Of a stretch of DNA of 64,000 nucleotides, positions 52,166 through 60,567 are shown in pieces (positions within the stretch are counted from its first letter, which is position 1; every line of letters starts with the position of its first letter). The DNA is from Nocardia brasiliensis IFM 10847 (GTDB lineage Bacteria > Actinomycetota > Actinomycetes > Mycobacteriales > Mycobacteriaceae). A program made the position numbers and the translations under genes. The notes beneath the pieces were generated by a model. That model was not told the DNA's origin. It worked only from the letters and a program-made list of their open reading frames with translations, and searched no databases. The stretch covers positions 1 through 64,000 of the forward strand of contig NZ_BAUA01000175.1 of NCBI RefSeq assembly GCF_000710915.1, given 5' to 3'.

Positions 52166-53296
52166 TCATCCGAGCGGCGAATGTCCGAGCAGCACGCGGC
52201 CGGTGAACCGGGTCTGCTTGGCTCGCGGCAGTGGATGGAACAGACAGCCGTGGATGTCGCGGTAGCGCATCTCCAGTTCGCAGGAGCGTGAATAGCCCAG
52301 TCCGCCAACGGTTTCGATGGCGAGTCGGACGGTGTGGATGAGCGCGTCGGCGGCCGCGGTCTTGCGGCTCAGGGTGCGGCTGGCATAGGCGTCGGTGTTG
52401 TCGAACCGCAGATTGTCCGAACCGGCGAACATGGCGTCGATCAGGTCGGCGGCCGTGGTGTGCGCGTTGACCATCTCGCCGGCCAGTTGGAAGGTGGGCG
52501 CGTCGTCCCGGCCGGCGACCAGGGCGGCGGCGAGTTCGACCGCGCCGTCGGCGATCCCGAGGTAGGCGGCCATCACCAGCGGCATCGCCGCGCCCATCAC
52601 CACGTTCAGCAGCGGCGGCCAGGCGTCGGCGCGGCGCACCAGGGAGACCGCGGCGTCGGGTACGAAGACATCGTCGAGGATCACGGTGTGCGAGCCGCTC
52701 GCGCGCAGACCGAGTGTGTCCCAGGTCTTTTCGATCCGTACACCGGGCGCGGTGATCGGGACGGCGCAGTGCAGCACGTGCGGGCCCTCGGGTGCGTCCG
52801 CCCACCGGATGCTGGTGACGAGCACGGTACCCGCCTCGACACCGCTGGCCGGTGATTTGCGCGCGTGCACCCGATAGCCGCCCTCCACCCGCTCGGCTCG
52901 GCCACTGGAGGCGACCCAGTCGGAGGCGCCGGTGCTGATCAGGATCGCGCCGTCGACCACCTTGCCGAACAGCGGTGCCGTGTCGATGCCGTGGTGGTGC
53001 CGCCACACCTGGGCGGCGACGAGGTGGGTGTGCATGGCGAACGCGACCGCGGTGGACGGGTCGTGGCGGCCGAGTTCGCGCAGTACGTCGCCCATCTGGC
53101 GATGTGTCGCACCGCCGCCGCCGAACTCGGCGGGGACCAGCGCGGCGGACAGTCCGGTGCTGCGCAGCAGGTCGAAGGCGGTGGTGGACAGTTCGCCCGC
53201 GCGGTCGTTGGCCGCCACCTCGGGGCGCAGGGCGGCGCCGACCTCGCGAGCGCGGGCGATCCAGTCGATGCGGATGTCGGAAGAGGTTGTCGTCAT
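52166..53296 (-). CDS. Acyl-CoA dehydrogenase-fold flavoprotein
   Basis: 376-residue member of the acyl-CoA dehydrogenase superfamily. N-terminal helical domain has LVPAEFGGGGATHRQMGDVL near residue 55; the central beta domain has KTWDTLGLRASGSHTVILDD near residue 190; the C-terminal helix bundle contains IETVGGLGYSRSCELEMRYR near 330. The catalytic glutamate position is not clear, so a flavin monooxygenase (DszC-like) or an aromatic/alkyl dehydrogenase is possible. It is divergent from an HxlR regulator with two palindromes between them. Confidence 0.83.
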   Translation of the reverse strand: MTTTSSDIRIDWIARAREVGAALRPEVAANDRAGELSTTAFDLLRSTGLSAALVPAEFGGGGATHRQMGDVLRELGRHDPSTAVAFAMHTHLVAAQVWRHHHGIDTAPLFGKVVDGAILISTGASDWVASSGRAERVEGGYRVHARKSPASGVEAGTVLVTSIRWADAPEGPHVLHCAVPITAPGVRIEKTWDTLGLRASGSHTVILDDVFVPDAAVSLVRRADAWPPLLNVVMGAAMPLVMAAYLGIADGAVELAAALVAGRDDAPTFQLAGEMVNAHTTAADLIDAMFAGSDNLRFDNTDAYASRTLSRKTAAADALIHTVRLAIETVGGLGYSRSCELEMRYRDIHGCLFHPLPRAKQTRFTGRVLLGHSPLG

Positions 53297-53330
53297 GTTT
53301 CGAAGGTAGGAACGGCCGCGATAACCGAAT

Positions 53331-53369
53331 AGTCCAGAAAGTGGACTCTGCCGGTCCAGTATCTGGACC
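53331..53369. promoter_or_regulatory. Two palindromic operators in the ACAD/HxlR divergent region
   Basis: AGTCCAGAAAGTGGACT (53331-53347, 6-bp arms) and GGTCCAGTATCTGGACC (53353-53369, 7-bp arms) share the GTCCA/TGGAC half-sites and have centres 22 bp apart, about two helical turns. They fit a pair of sites for the HxlR protein encoded 17 bp downstream. Confidence 0.68.
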
Positions 53370-53386
53370 CCGAATACGAGGTGACC

Positions 53387-54076
53387 ATGACGACACCGGG
53401 CTACGGCCAGTACTGTCCGATCTCTCGCGCGCTCGACGTGCTCGGCGAGCGCTGGTCGCTGCTGATCGTGCGCGACCTGCTGCTGGGTACGACCCGGTTC
53501 AACGATCTGGCGCGCGGCCTGCCCGGCCTGTCCCGCAGCCTGCTGGCCAAGCGGTTGCGTCAGTTCGAGCGTGCCGGACTGCTCGACAAGGTGGGCTCGG
53601 AGTATCTGATGACCGCCGCGGGCCGGGATCTCGAGCGGATCCTGTTCGGCTTCGGCACGTGGGGCGCCCGCTGGAGTTTCGGCGACCCGCGGCCGGAGGA
53701 GCTCGATCCCGCGGTGCTGGTGTGGTGGATGCATACCCGCCTGGACACCTCCGCGCTGCCCGGCAAACGCCAGATTTTCGCTGTCCGGTTCACCGACCGT
53801 CCGCACCGTTTCTGGATCGTCGTCGAGTCGGGTGTCCCGTCGGTCTGCGACGCCGACCCGGGTTATCCGGTCGACGTGGCGATCAGCTCCGACGTCGGTT
53901 CGCTGTATCAGGTGTGGCTCGGCAGACTCTCACTGGCGCAGGCGATCCGGACCGGCCGCCTGACGTTCATCGGCCCGACCGCGCTGACCCGCCGCATGTC
54001 CTCGGTGCTGCTGCTGAGCCCGATGGCCCCGTACGTCACTCCGGCGCCGGTCGACTTCACCACGCGCGCTTCGTGA
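53387..54076 (+). CDS. HxlR-family winged-helix regulator
   Basis: 229-residue regulator. The HxlR domain is N-terminal: CPISRALDVLGERWSLLIVR, then FNDLARGLPGLSRSLLAKRL and RQFERAGLLDKVGSEY, residues 10-80. The remaining C-terminal part (about 100-229) is a longer extension with an SCP2-like sterol-carrier appearance (VDVAISSDVGSLYQVWLGRL). ATG at 53387 has GAGG upstream; GTG at 53381 is possible. It probably controls the divergent flavoenzyme and itself through the two palindromes. The sterol-carrier-like tail suggests a hydrophobic ligand. Confidence 0.85.
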   Translation: MTTPGYGQYCPISRALDVLGERWSLLIVRDLLLGTTRFNDLARGLPGLSRSLLAKRLRQFERAGLLDKVGSEYLMTAAGRDLERILFGFGTWGARWSFGDPRPEELDPAVLVWWMHTRLDTSALPGKRQIFAVRFTDRPHRFWIVVESGVPSVCDADPGYPVDVAISSDVGSLYQVWLGRLSLAQAIRTGRLTFIGPTALTRRMSSVLLLSPMAPYVTPAPVDFTTRAS

Positions 54077-54155
54077 TCGGCCTGGACAGCGCCTGCCCGC
54101 GCACCCACCTGCGACTCGGCAGGCCGGTGCGCGGACGCGCTACGTCACCGCGCGA

Positions 54156-55445
54156 TCAGAGGTTGCCGACGATGTGTTCGAGGCGTTCGGCGACGTGCTC
54201 GCGGGCCTTTTCCCGGAGGGTGGGGCGGTAACCGCTGGGGTAGACCGGATCTGCGGGTTCGTAGGTCTTGAGCACCTCCTTGGCGAGGGTGATCTTGTGC
54301 ACCTCGGTGGGCCCGTCGGCGATCGCCATCACCTCGGCGTAATTCATCATGTCGACGAAGGGGAGGTCGGTGCTGACGCCGATGGCGCCGTGCAGATGCA
54401 GTGCGCGCTGGGCGATGTCGTGCATGACCTTGGGCATGGCGACCTTGATGGCGGCGATGTCCTTGCGCACCTTCAGGTAATCCTGTTCCTTGTCGATGCG
54501 CCACGCGGTGCGCAGCACGAGCAGCCGGAACTGCTCCATCTCGATCCAGCTGTCCGCGATGCGCTCCTGGGTCATCTGCAGGCCGGCCAGCGGCCCCTTG
54601 CGCATCGGCCGGGACACGGCCCGCTCGGCCATCATGTCGAAAGCCTTGCGCACCAACGCGACCGTGCGCATCGCGTGATGGACGCGCCCACCGCCGAGCC
54701 GGGTCTGCGCGACGATGAAGCCCTGGCCCTCCGCGCCGAGTAGATGGTCGGCGGGCACCCGGACGTCGGTGAACCGCAGATGGCCCTCGTGCTCGCTGAA
54801 CCCGTGCACGTGGAAGTTCTTGACGATCTCGAGGCCGGGGGTGTCGGCGGGCACGATGAACATCGACATGCCCTGGTACGGGCTGACATCCGGGTTGGTG
54901 ACCACCATGACGATGTGGAAGCTGGCGAACTGCGCGTTCGAGTTGAACCACTTCTCGCCGTTGATCACCCAGTGGTCGCCGTCGCGTACCGCCCGGGTCT
55001 TGAACGTGGTGGGGTCCGAACCGCCGGTGGGCTCGGTCATCACGTAGCAGGAGCCGATGTCACCGGCGAGCAAGGGCGCCAGGTACTTCGCCTTCTGCTC
55101 CTCGGTGCCGTAGTGGGCGAGGATCTCGGCGTTGCCGGAATCCGGTGCCTGGCAACCGAATACCGACGGCGCCCAGAACGACGTGCCGAGCACCTCGTTG
55201 AGCAGCGCGAGCTTCATCTGCCCGTAGCCCTGGCCGCCGAGTTCGGGGCCCAGGTGGCAGGCCCACAGCCCCTGTTCCTTGACCTGTTCCTTCAGCGGCC
55301 GCATCAGCGCCATGGCTTCTTTGTTGCTGCGGTCGTACGGATTCGGGTACAGCGAGTCGAGCGGCTCGACCTCGGTGCGGACGAATTCCGCCGCCCAGTC
55401 CAGTTTCTTCTGGAAGTCCGGGTCGGTCTCGAAATCCCAAGCCAT
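54156..55445 (-). CDS. Acyl-CoA dehydrogenase
   Basis: 429-residue dehydrogenase of the long/aromatic-substrate type. N-terminal part includes ELGGQGYGQMKLALLNEVLG near residue 68; FAD contacts are CYVMTEPTGGSDPTTFKTRA near residue 135 and GEKWFNSNAQFASFHIVMVV near 160; the C-terminal helix bundle holds QRALHLHGAIGVSTDLPFVD near 375. ATG at 55445 comes 2 bp after the TetR stop, so it is the last gene of the operon. It would do the first oxidation of a CoA thioester made by the same pathway. Confidence 0.92.
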   Translation of the reverse strand: MAWDFETDPDFQKKLDWAAEFVRTEVEPLDSLYPNPYDRSNKEAMALMRPLKEQVKEQGLWACHLGPELGGQGYGQMKLALLNEVLGTSFWAPSVFGCQAPDSGNAEILAHYGTEEQKAKYLAPLLAGDIGSCYVMTEPTGGSDPTTFKTRAVRDGDHWVINGEKWFNSNAQFASFHIVMVVTNPDVSPYQGMSMFIVPADTPGLEIVKNFHVHGFSEHEGHLRFTDVRVPADHLLGAEGQGFIVAQTRLGGGRVHHAMRTVALVRKAFDMMAERAVSRPMRKGPLAGLQMTQERIADSWIEMEQFRLLVLRTAWRIDKEQDYLKVRKDIAAIKVAMPKVMHDIAQRALHLHGAIGVSTDLPFVDMMNYAEVMAIADGPTEVHKITLAKEVLKTYEPADPVYPSGYRPTLREKAREHVAERLEHIVGNL

Positions 55446-55447
55446 GG

Positions 55448-56128
55448 TCAGCCTTTCGTGTGCGGTTCGGTGGTGGTCACCACGCCGTCGAGGAACGTGG
55501 TGGCGAGAATCTGGGCGATCTCGGCGGGGGAGTGTTCGCCGTGCGGGCGATACCAGAAGGTCACCATGTTGAGCATGCCGAGCACGCTGTTGGTGACCAC
55601 GTGGTCGTCGGTGCGCAGCAGACCTGCGGCGTAACCGGTGTCGATCACCCGCTGCCAGCACTGCTGGACGCGATCGCGCAGCTCTTGCAGTTGGGCGCCG
55701 CGCTCGCCGGTGAGGGCGGTGACGTCGCGCAGCTGGATCGCGACCTCGCTACGGTGCTCGATGATCAGCCGGACGTGGCTGTGGATCAGCTGACGCAGCT
55801 GACTGATCGGATCGTCCTCGCCCGCCACGATCTGTTCCGCCTCGACCAGCATCAGCTGGATGTAGTCGTGCAGGATCTGCCAGAGCAGCTCTTCTTTGGA
55901 GCCGATGTGGTAGTACAGCGCGCCGCGCTGGACATCGGCGCGGTCGCCGATCTCCGCGACACCCGTGCCGTGGAATCCTTTCTCCGCGAACAACTCCCGT
56001 GCGGCCCGCAGAATACGTCCGCGGGTGTCACCGGCGTTGGCGGCGGAGGCGGGCGGGCGGCCGCGGCGCCGCGCCGGGACGACGTCGGCATCGCCCGACG
56101 TCGTCCTGCTGCGCGACGCGGTGCTCAT
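55448..56128 (-). CDS. TetR-family regulator within catabolic operon
   Basis: 226-residue TetR regulator. HTH: GRILRAARELFAEKGFHGTG, then AEIGDRADVQRGALYYHIGS, near residues 38-80, with a 35-residue basic N-terminal arm. The C-terminal domain has QLIHSHVRLIIEHRSEVAIQ typical of the fatty-acid-type TetR_C. ATG at 56128 overlaps the ADH stop (ATGA). The regulator is inside the operon it most likely controls. It is similar in type, but not identical, to KstR2-like regulators. Confidence 0.87.
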   Translation of the reverse strand: MSTASRSRTTSGDADVVPARRRGRPPASAANAGDTRGRILRAARELFAEKGFHGTGVAEIGDRADVQRGALYYHIGSKEELLWQILHDYIQLMLVEAEQIVAGEDDPISQLRQLIHSHVRLIIEHRSEVAIQLRDVTALTGERGAQLQELRDRVQQCWQRVIDTGYAAGLLRTDDHVVTNSVLGMLNMVTFWYRPHGEHSPAEIAQILATTFLDGVVTTTEPHTKG

Positions 56129-57174
56129 CGCGCGGGGTCCAGCACGACCTTGCTCACGCCGTCCGCGCGTTCGGCGAACAGCCGGTAGGCGTTCGCGCCG
56201 TCGGACATCGGGAGTCGATGGGTGATGACCGCTTCGGGGCGCAGCCGGCCCGCTGCGGTGAGCCGTAGCAGGGTGGCCAGCTCGTATTGGATCGAGCACA
56301 GGCCGATATGGAACTCCAGCTCCTTGATCTGTGCCAGCGGCATATGGAAAGGGTAAGCCCGGTTCTGGCTGACGCCGATCACGCTGACCCGCCCGCGGTG
56401 CCCGACCGCGCTGATCGCGAGTTTGATGGTGGCGTCGGCGCCGACCGCCTCGATCGCGACATCCGCGCCGCCGCCCAGCAACTCGCGGATCGCGAGCTTG
56501 GGGTCGTCGGCGTCGATCGGTTCGGCGCCGAGTTCGGCGGCTTGTTTGCGGCGTTCGGCGATGAGATCGACGCCGAGCACGCGGGACGCGCCCATCGCGA
56601 ACGCGGACTGCACCGCCATCAGTCCAACCGGGCCCAGCCCGATCACCACCACGGTCTCCCCGGGCGCGATCCGGGCCCGGCGTGCGCCGTACCAGGCGGT
56701 CGGCGCGTTGTCGGTGAGGGCGACGGCGGCGTCGTCGCTGACGCCCGCGGGCAGGCGTACCACATTGCCTTCGGCGTGCGCGACGGCCAGATACTGGGCC
56801 TGGCAGCCGGACAGCGCACCGCCGAGCCCGTAGCAGGCGTCGATCGCCGCGGGCGTGCGCTCGCAGGCGGCGACGATGCCGATCCGGCAGTTCGCGCACC
56901 GGTCACATCCCGCGGAGGCGGGGACCAGCACGCGGTCACCGACCCCGAAACCTCGGACGTCCGAGCCGATTTCGACGATCTCGCCGACCGCTTCGTGTCC
57001 GACGCTGTAACCGGTCCCGTCGGTGAACCCGTGCCCGGCATAGATGTGCAGGTCGCTGCCGCAGATACCGGTGGCGGTGACCCGGATGATCACGCCGTCC
57101 GGTCCGGTGAGCACCGGGTCGGGCACGTCGGAGTACGAGATCTCGCGCGGGCCTCGATAGGTCAGTGCCTTCAT
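56125..57174 (-). CDS. Zinc-dependent alcohol dehydrogenase
   Basis: 349-residue medium-chain dehydrogenase. The catalytic zinc ligands are Cys39 in TGICGSDLHIYAGH and the His in VGHEAVGEIVEIG near 60; the structural zinc lobe is CDRCANCRIGIVAAC with four cysteines near residues 90-105. The NAD(P) site is VVVIGLGPVGLMAVQSAFAM near 175. Its start overlaps the SDR gene by 4 bp. It likely oxidises an alcohol intermediate of the same pathway as the SDR and acyl-CoA dehydrogenase. Confidence 0.9.
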   Translation of the reverse strand: MKALTYRGPREISYSDVPDPVLTGPDGVIIRVTATGICGSDLHIYAGHGFTDGTGYSVGHEAVGEIVEIGSDVRGFGVGDRVLVPASAGCDRCANCRIGIVAACERTPAAIDACYGLGGALSGCQAQYLAVAHAEGNVVRLPAGVSDDAAVALTDNAPTAWYGARRARIAPGETVVVIGLGPVGLMAVQSAFAMGASRVLGVDLIAERRKQAAELGAEPIDADDPKLAIRELLGGGADVAIEAVGADATIKLAISAVGHRGRVSVIGVSQNRAYPFHMPLAQIKELEFHIGLCSIQYELATLLRLTAAGRLRPEAVITHRLPMSDGANAYRLFAERADGVSKVVLDPAR

Positions 57175-57911
57175 CGCCAGCCGCCGTCCACGGCGAGTGT
57201 CGCCCCGGTGCAGAATCCGGACTCAGCGCCCGCGAAGAACATTGCGGCGCCGACGATTTCGCTGGGCTCGCCGACGCGGCGCTGTGCGTTGACGGTGCCG
57301 ATCGCCGCGCGGACCTCGGGCGTCCAGGCCTTCGAGATATCGGTCGCGAACGCACCGGGCTGAATCGTGTTGACCCGCACGGTCGGTCCGAAGGTCTGCG
57401 CGAGACCGACCGTGAGCGTGTTCAATCCGGCCTTGGCCGCGGCGTAGGGGAGCGCGTGCGGTGCGGGCCGGGCCGCCTCGATCGAGGAGATGTTGATGAT
57501 CGACCCGCCGCCGTCGGCCGCCATCCGGGTACCGATCAGTGCCGAAAGACGAAATGGGCCTTTGAGATTCACGCCGATCACCTTGTCGAACAGTGCCTCC
57601 GACACCTGATCGAGGCTCGGGTAGAGCGGCGAGAGCCCGGCGTTGTTGACCAGCACGTCGACCCGCCCGAACTTCTCGTAGACCGTCTCGACCAGCGTGT
57701 CGCACTGCGACCAGTCGCTGACGTTGCACGCCACCGGCAGCGCGCGCCTGCCGTGGGTGTCGCGCACCTCGTCGGCCAGCGCGACGCATCCGTCGAGTTT
57801 GCGACTGGCGATAACCACGTCCGCGCCCGCCGCCGCGAACGCGAGCACCATCTCCCGGCCGAGTCCCCGGCTGCCCCCGGTGACCACGACGACCTTGTCC
57901 TCGAGCGACAC
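57171..57911 (-). CDS. SDR-family oxidoreductase
   Basis: 246-residue classical SDR and first gene of a four-gene operon. NAD(P) motif TGGSRGLGREMV near residue 12, NNAGLSP near residue 88, catalytic serine in INISSIEAARPA near 140 and YAAAKAG near 155, so the tetrad is complete. GTG at 57911 has GGGAGAG 5 nt upstream. The promoter region has a 7-bp direct repeat CGATCAG at 57924 and 57940, and an AATGT/ACATT pair, that may bind the operon's TetR protein. A step in breakdown of an alcohol or acid is inferred. Confidence 0.88.
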   Translation of the reverse strand: MSLEDKVVVVTGGSRGLGREMVLAFAAAGADVVIASRKLDGCVALADEVRDTHGRRALPVACNVSDWSQCDTLVETVYEKFGRVDVLVNNAGLSPLYPSLDQVSEALFDKVIGVNLKGPFRLSALIGTRMAADGGGSIINISSIEAARPAPHALPYAAAKAGLNTLTVGLAQTFGPTVRVNTIQPGAFATDISKAWTPEVRAAIGTVNAQRRVGEPSEIVGAAMFFAGAESGFCTGATLAVDGGWR

Positions 57912-58156
57912 ACGCTCTCCCGTCGATCAGAAAATGTTCCGATCAGTACATTAAATCGCGCGGCCGATACAATCAAGGGCATGTTCGGCCGACCGCCGAC
58001 ACGCTGTGCCGCGCCGAGTGATCTACCCCGCTTCATCGGCGCGCCGGAACATATCGGCGAGACGCCACGTTCGACCCGGAACAGGGTGGTATCACTACCC
58101 ACGGGTAACATCGATGCGTCTTTTCCCACCCGGCTTTCTCAGAAGTGAGGCAGTAG

Positions 58157-60334
58157 ATGACAGAGCGGATTCAGGTCGGCGGGCTTCAGGTGGCCAGCGT
58201 TCTCCACGAGTTCATCGAGAACGAGGCGCTTCCCGGAACCGGCGTAGATTCCGCCGCGTTCTGGGCCGGTGCCGAGCAGGTCATCAACGACCTCGCGCCG
58301 CGCAACCGCGCGTTGCTCGCCGAACGCGACGAGATCCAGGGCAAGGTCGACGCCTGGCATGCCGAGCACCCCGGCGCGAACTACGACAAGGCCGCCTACA
58401 AGAACTTCCTGAGCGAGATCGGCTACCTGCGCCCCGAGCCCGCCGATTTCCAGATCAGCACGCAGAACGTGGACGACGAGATCGCCACCACCGCGGGCCC
58501 GCAGCTCGTGGTGCCGGTGATGAACGCGCGCTTCGCGATCAACGCGGCCAACGCCCGCTGGGGTTCGCTCTACGACGCGCTCTACGGCACCGACGCCATC
58601 TCCGAGGCGAACGGCGCGGAAAAGGGCAAGAGCTACAACAAGGTTCGCGGCGACAAGGTCATCGAGTGGGCGCGCAACTTCCTCGACGACGCCGCGACCC
58701 TGATCACCGGTTCGCACATCGGCTCCACCTCGTACAAGATCGTCGACGGTGAGCTCGAGGTCGGCCTCGAGGACGGCACCGAGATCGGGCTCGCCGATCC
58801 GTCGCAGCTGGTCGGTTACCTCGGCGATCCGGACGCGCCGACCTCGGTGCTGCTGAAGCACAACGGCCTGCACATCGAGATCCAGATCGATGCGGACTCC
58901 CCGATCGGCAGCACCGACACCGCCGGCGTGAAGGATCTGGTGCTGGAGTCCGCGGTCACCACGATCATGGACTTCGAGGACTCGGTCGCCGCGGTCGACG
59001 CCGAGGACAAGGTGCTCTGCTACCACAACTGGCTCGGCCTGATGAAGGGCGATCTGAGCGAGCAGGTGAGCAAGGGCGACCAGACCTTCACCCGCACCAT
59101 GAACCCGGATCGGGTCTACACCGCGCTCGACGGCAGCGAGCTCGTGCTGCACGGCCGTTCGCTGCTGTTCGTGCGCAACGTCGGTCACCTGATGACCAGC
59201 GACGCCATCCTCGACGCCGAAGGCAACGAGGTGCCAGAGGGCATCCTCGACGGCCTGGTCACCTCACTCATCGCGACGCACTCGCTGCGCGGCGACACCG
59301 AACTGAAGAACAGCCGCACCGGCTCGGTCTACATCGTGAAGCCGAAGATGCACGGCCCCGACGAGGTCGCGTTCACCAACGAGCTGTTCGGCCGGATCGA
59401 GGACGTGCTCGGCGTGCCGCGCAACACCCTCAAGGTCGGCATCATGGACGAGGAGCGCCGCACCACGGTGAACCTCAAGGCTTGTATCCAGGCTGCCGCC
59501 GAACGCGTGGTGTTCATCAACACCGGCTTCCTCGACCGCACCGGCGACGAGATCCACACCTCCATGGAGGCCGGGCCGATGGTCCGCAAGGCCGAGATGA
59601 AGGGCCAGCAGTGGATCAAGTCCTACGAGGACTGGAACGTCGACACCGGCCTGGCCACCGGGCTGCCCGGTAAGGCGCAGATCGGCAAGGGCATGTGGGC
59701 CATGCCGGACCTGATGGCCGACATGCTGGTGCAGAAGATCGGCCACCCCAAGGCCGGCGCCAACACCGCGTGGGTGCCCTCGCCCACCGCCGCCACCCTG
59801 CACGCGACCCACTACCACCAGGTCAACGTGCTCGACCGGCAGCAGGAAATCCTGAAGGGCGGCCCGCGGGCCACCGTCGACCAGATCCTGGAGATCCCGC
59901 TCGCCGCGGCCCCGAACTGGTCGGCCGAGGAGAAGCAGCAGGAGCTGGACAACAACTCCCAGTCCATCCTCGGCTACGTGGTGCGCTGGATCGACCAGGG
60001 CGTCGGCTGCTCCAAGGTGCCCGACATCGAAGACGTCGCGCTCATGGAAGACCGTGCCACCCTTCGCATTTCCAGCCAGCTGATGGCGAACTGGCTGCGC
60101 CACGGCATCGTCACCGCCGACGAGGTGGTGGCCAGCCTGGAACGGATGGCGCCGATCGTCGACCGGCAGAACGCCGGCGACCGCAACTACCGCCCGCTGT
60201 CCCCGGACTTCGCAGGCAGCATCGCCTTCCAAGCCGCCAAGGAGCTGATCCTCGAGGGGACCAAGCAGCCCAACGGTTACACCGAGCCGATCCTGCATCG
60301 GCGTCGGCGGGAAGCCAAGGCTGCTTGCAAGTGA
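58157..60334 (+). CDS. glcB: Malate synthase G
   Basis: 725-residue enzyme condensing glyoxylate with acetyl-CoA to malate, for growth on C2 compounds and fatty acids. Length and motifs are those of isoform G: MDFEDSVAAVDAEDKVLCYH near residue 275, TINLKACIQAAAERVVFINT-like segment (VNLKACIQAAAERVVFINTG) near 440, and the catalytic region GANTAWVPSPTAATLHATHY near 535. GTG is not needed; ATG at 58157 has GTGAGG upstream. It is monocistronic, with hairpins after it. A glyoxylate-shunt role fits the acyl-CoA genes nearby. Confidence 0.96.
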   Translation: MTERIQVGGLQVASVLHEFIENEALPGTGVDSAAFWAGAEQVINDLAPRNRALLAERDEIQGKVDAWHAEHPGANYDKAAYKNFLSEIGYLRPEPADFQISTQNVDDEIATTAGPQLVVPVMNARFAINAANARWGSLYDALYGTDAISEANGAEKGKSYNKVRGDKVIEWARNFLDDAATLITGSHIGSTSYKIVDGELEVGLEDGTEIGLADPSQLVGYLGDPDAPTSVLLKHNGLHIEIQIDADSPIGSTDTAGVKDLVLESAVTTIMDFEDSVAAVDAEDKVLCYHNWLGLMKGDLSEQVSKGDQTFTRTMNPDRVYTALDGSELVLHGRSLLFVRNVGHLMTSDAILDAEGNEVPEGILDGLVTSLIATHSLRGDTELKNSRTGSVYIVKPKMHGPDEVAFTNELFGRIEDVLGVPRNTLKVGIMDEERRTTVNLKACIQAAAERVVFINTGFLDRTGDEIHTSMEAGPMVRKAEMKGQQWIKSYEDWNVDTGLATGLPGKAQIGKGMWAMPDLMADMLVQKIGHPKAGANTAWVPSPTAATLHATHYHQVNVLDRQQEILKGGPRATVDQILEIPLAAAPNWSAEEKQQELDNNSQSILGYVVRWIDQGVGCSKVPDIEDVALMEDRATLRISSQLMANWLRHGIVTADEVVASLERMAPIVDRQNAGDRNYRPLSPDFAGSIAFQAAKELILEGTKQPNGYTEPILHRRRREAKAACK

Positions 60335-60350
60335 GTGACGTTCAGTGATT

Positions 60351-60377
60351 GAAAAGTAGCTGTCAGCAGCTCTTTTC
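60351..60377 (+). terminator. Hairpin after glcB
   Basis: GAAAAG-T-AGCTG / CAGCT-CTTTTC stem with a TCAG loop and one bulged T, 16 bp after the glcB stop. The stem ends in CTTTTCTC, resembling an intrinsic terminator. Confidence 0.55.
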
Positions 60378-60385
60378 TCGTTCGG

Positions 60386-60417
60386 GGCCCCGCGCTGGAG
60401 ACATCCGGCGCGGGGCC
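60386..60417. terminator. Intrinsic terminator between glcB and P450
   Basis: 10-bp perfect stem GGCCCCGCGC / GCGCGGGGCC, 12-nt loop, followed by TTT. It should stop rightward transcription from glcB. Confidence 0.75.
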
Positions 60418-60567
60418 TTTCCACAAACGGGACGGCTTCGACGGTGCCGTCAGCGGGCGCTCGGGTTTTCGGCGTGTGCGATTGCCTCGATCAGCTTCTG
60501 GCGCACCCGGGCGGGTACGTAGCTTCCGTCGGTATGGTTCCCTAGTTCGGTGGCCGGGGTCCTGCGG

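Noticed and set aside
60450..60567. Short C-terminal-like peptide (about 35 residues, minus strand) just after the P450 stop
   Set aside because: No start codon, no domain, and no similarity I can recognise. It may be a decayed gene end but the evidence is too thin.
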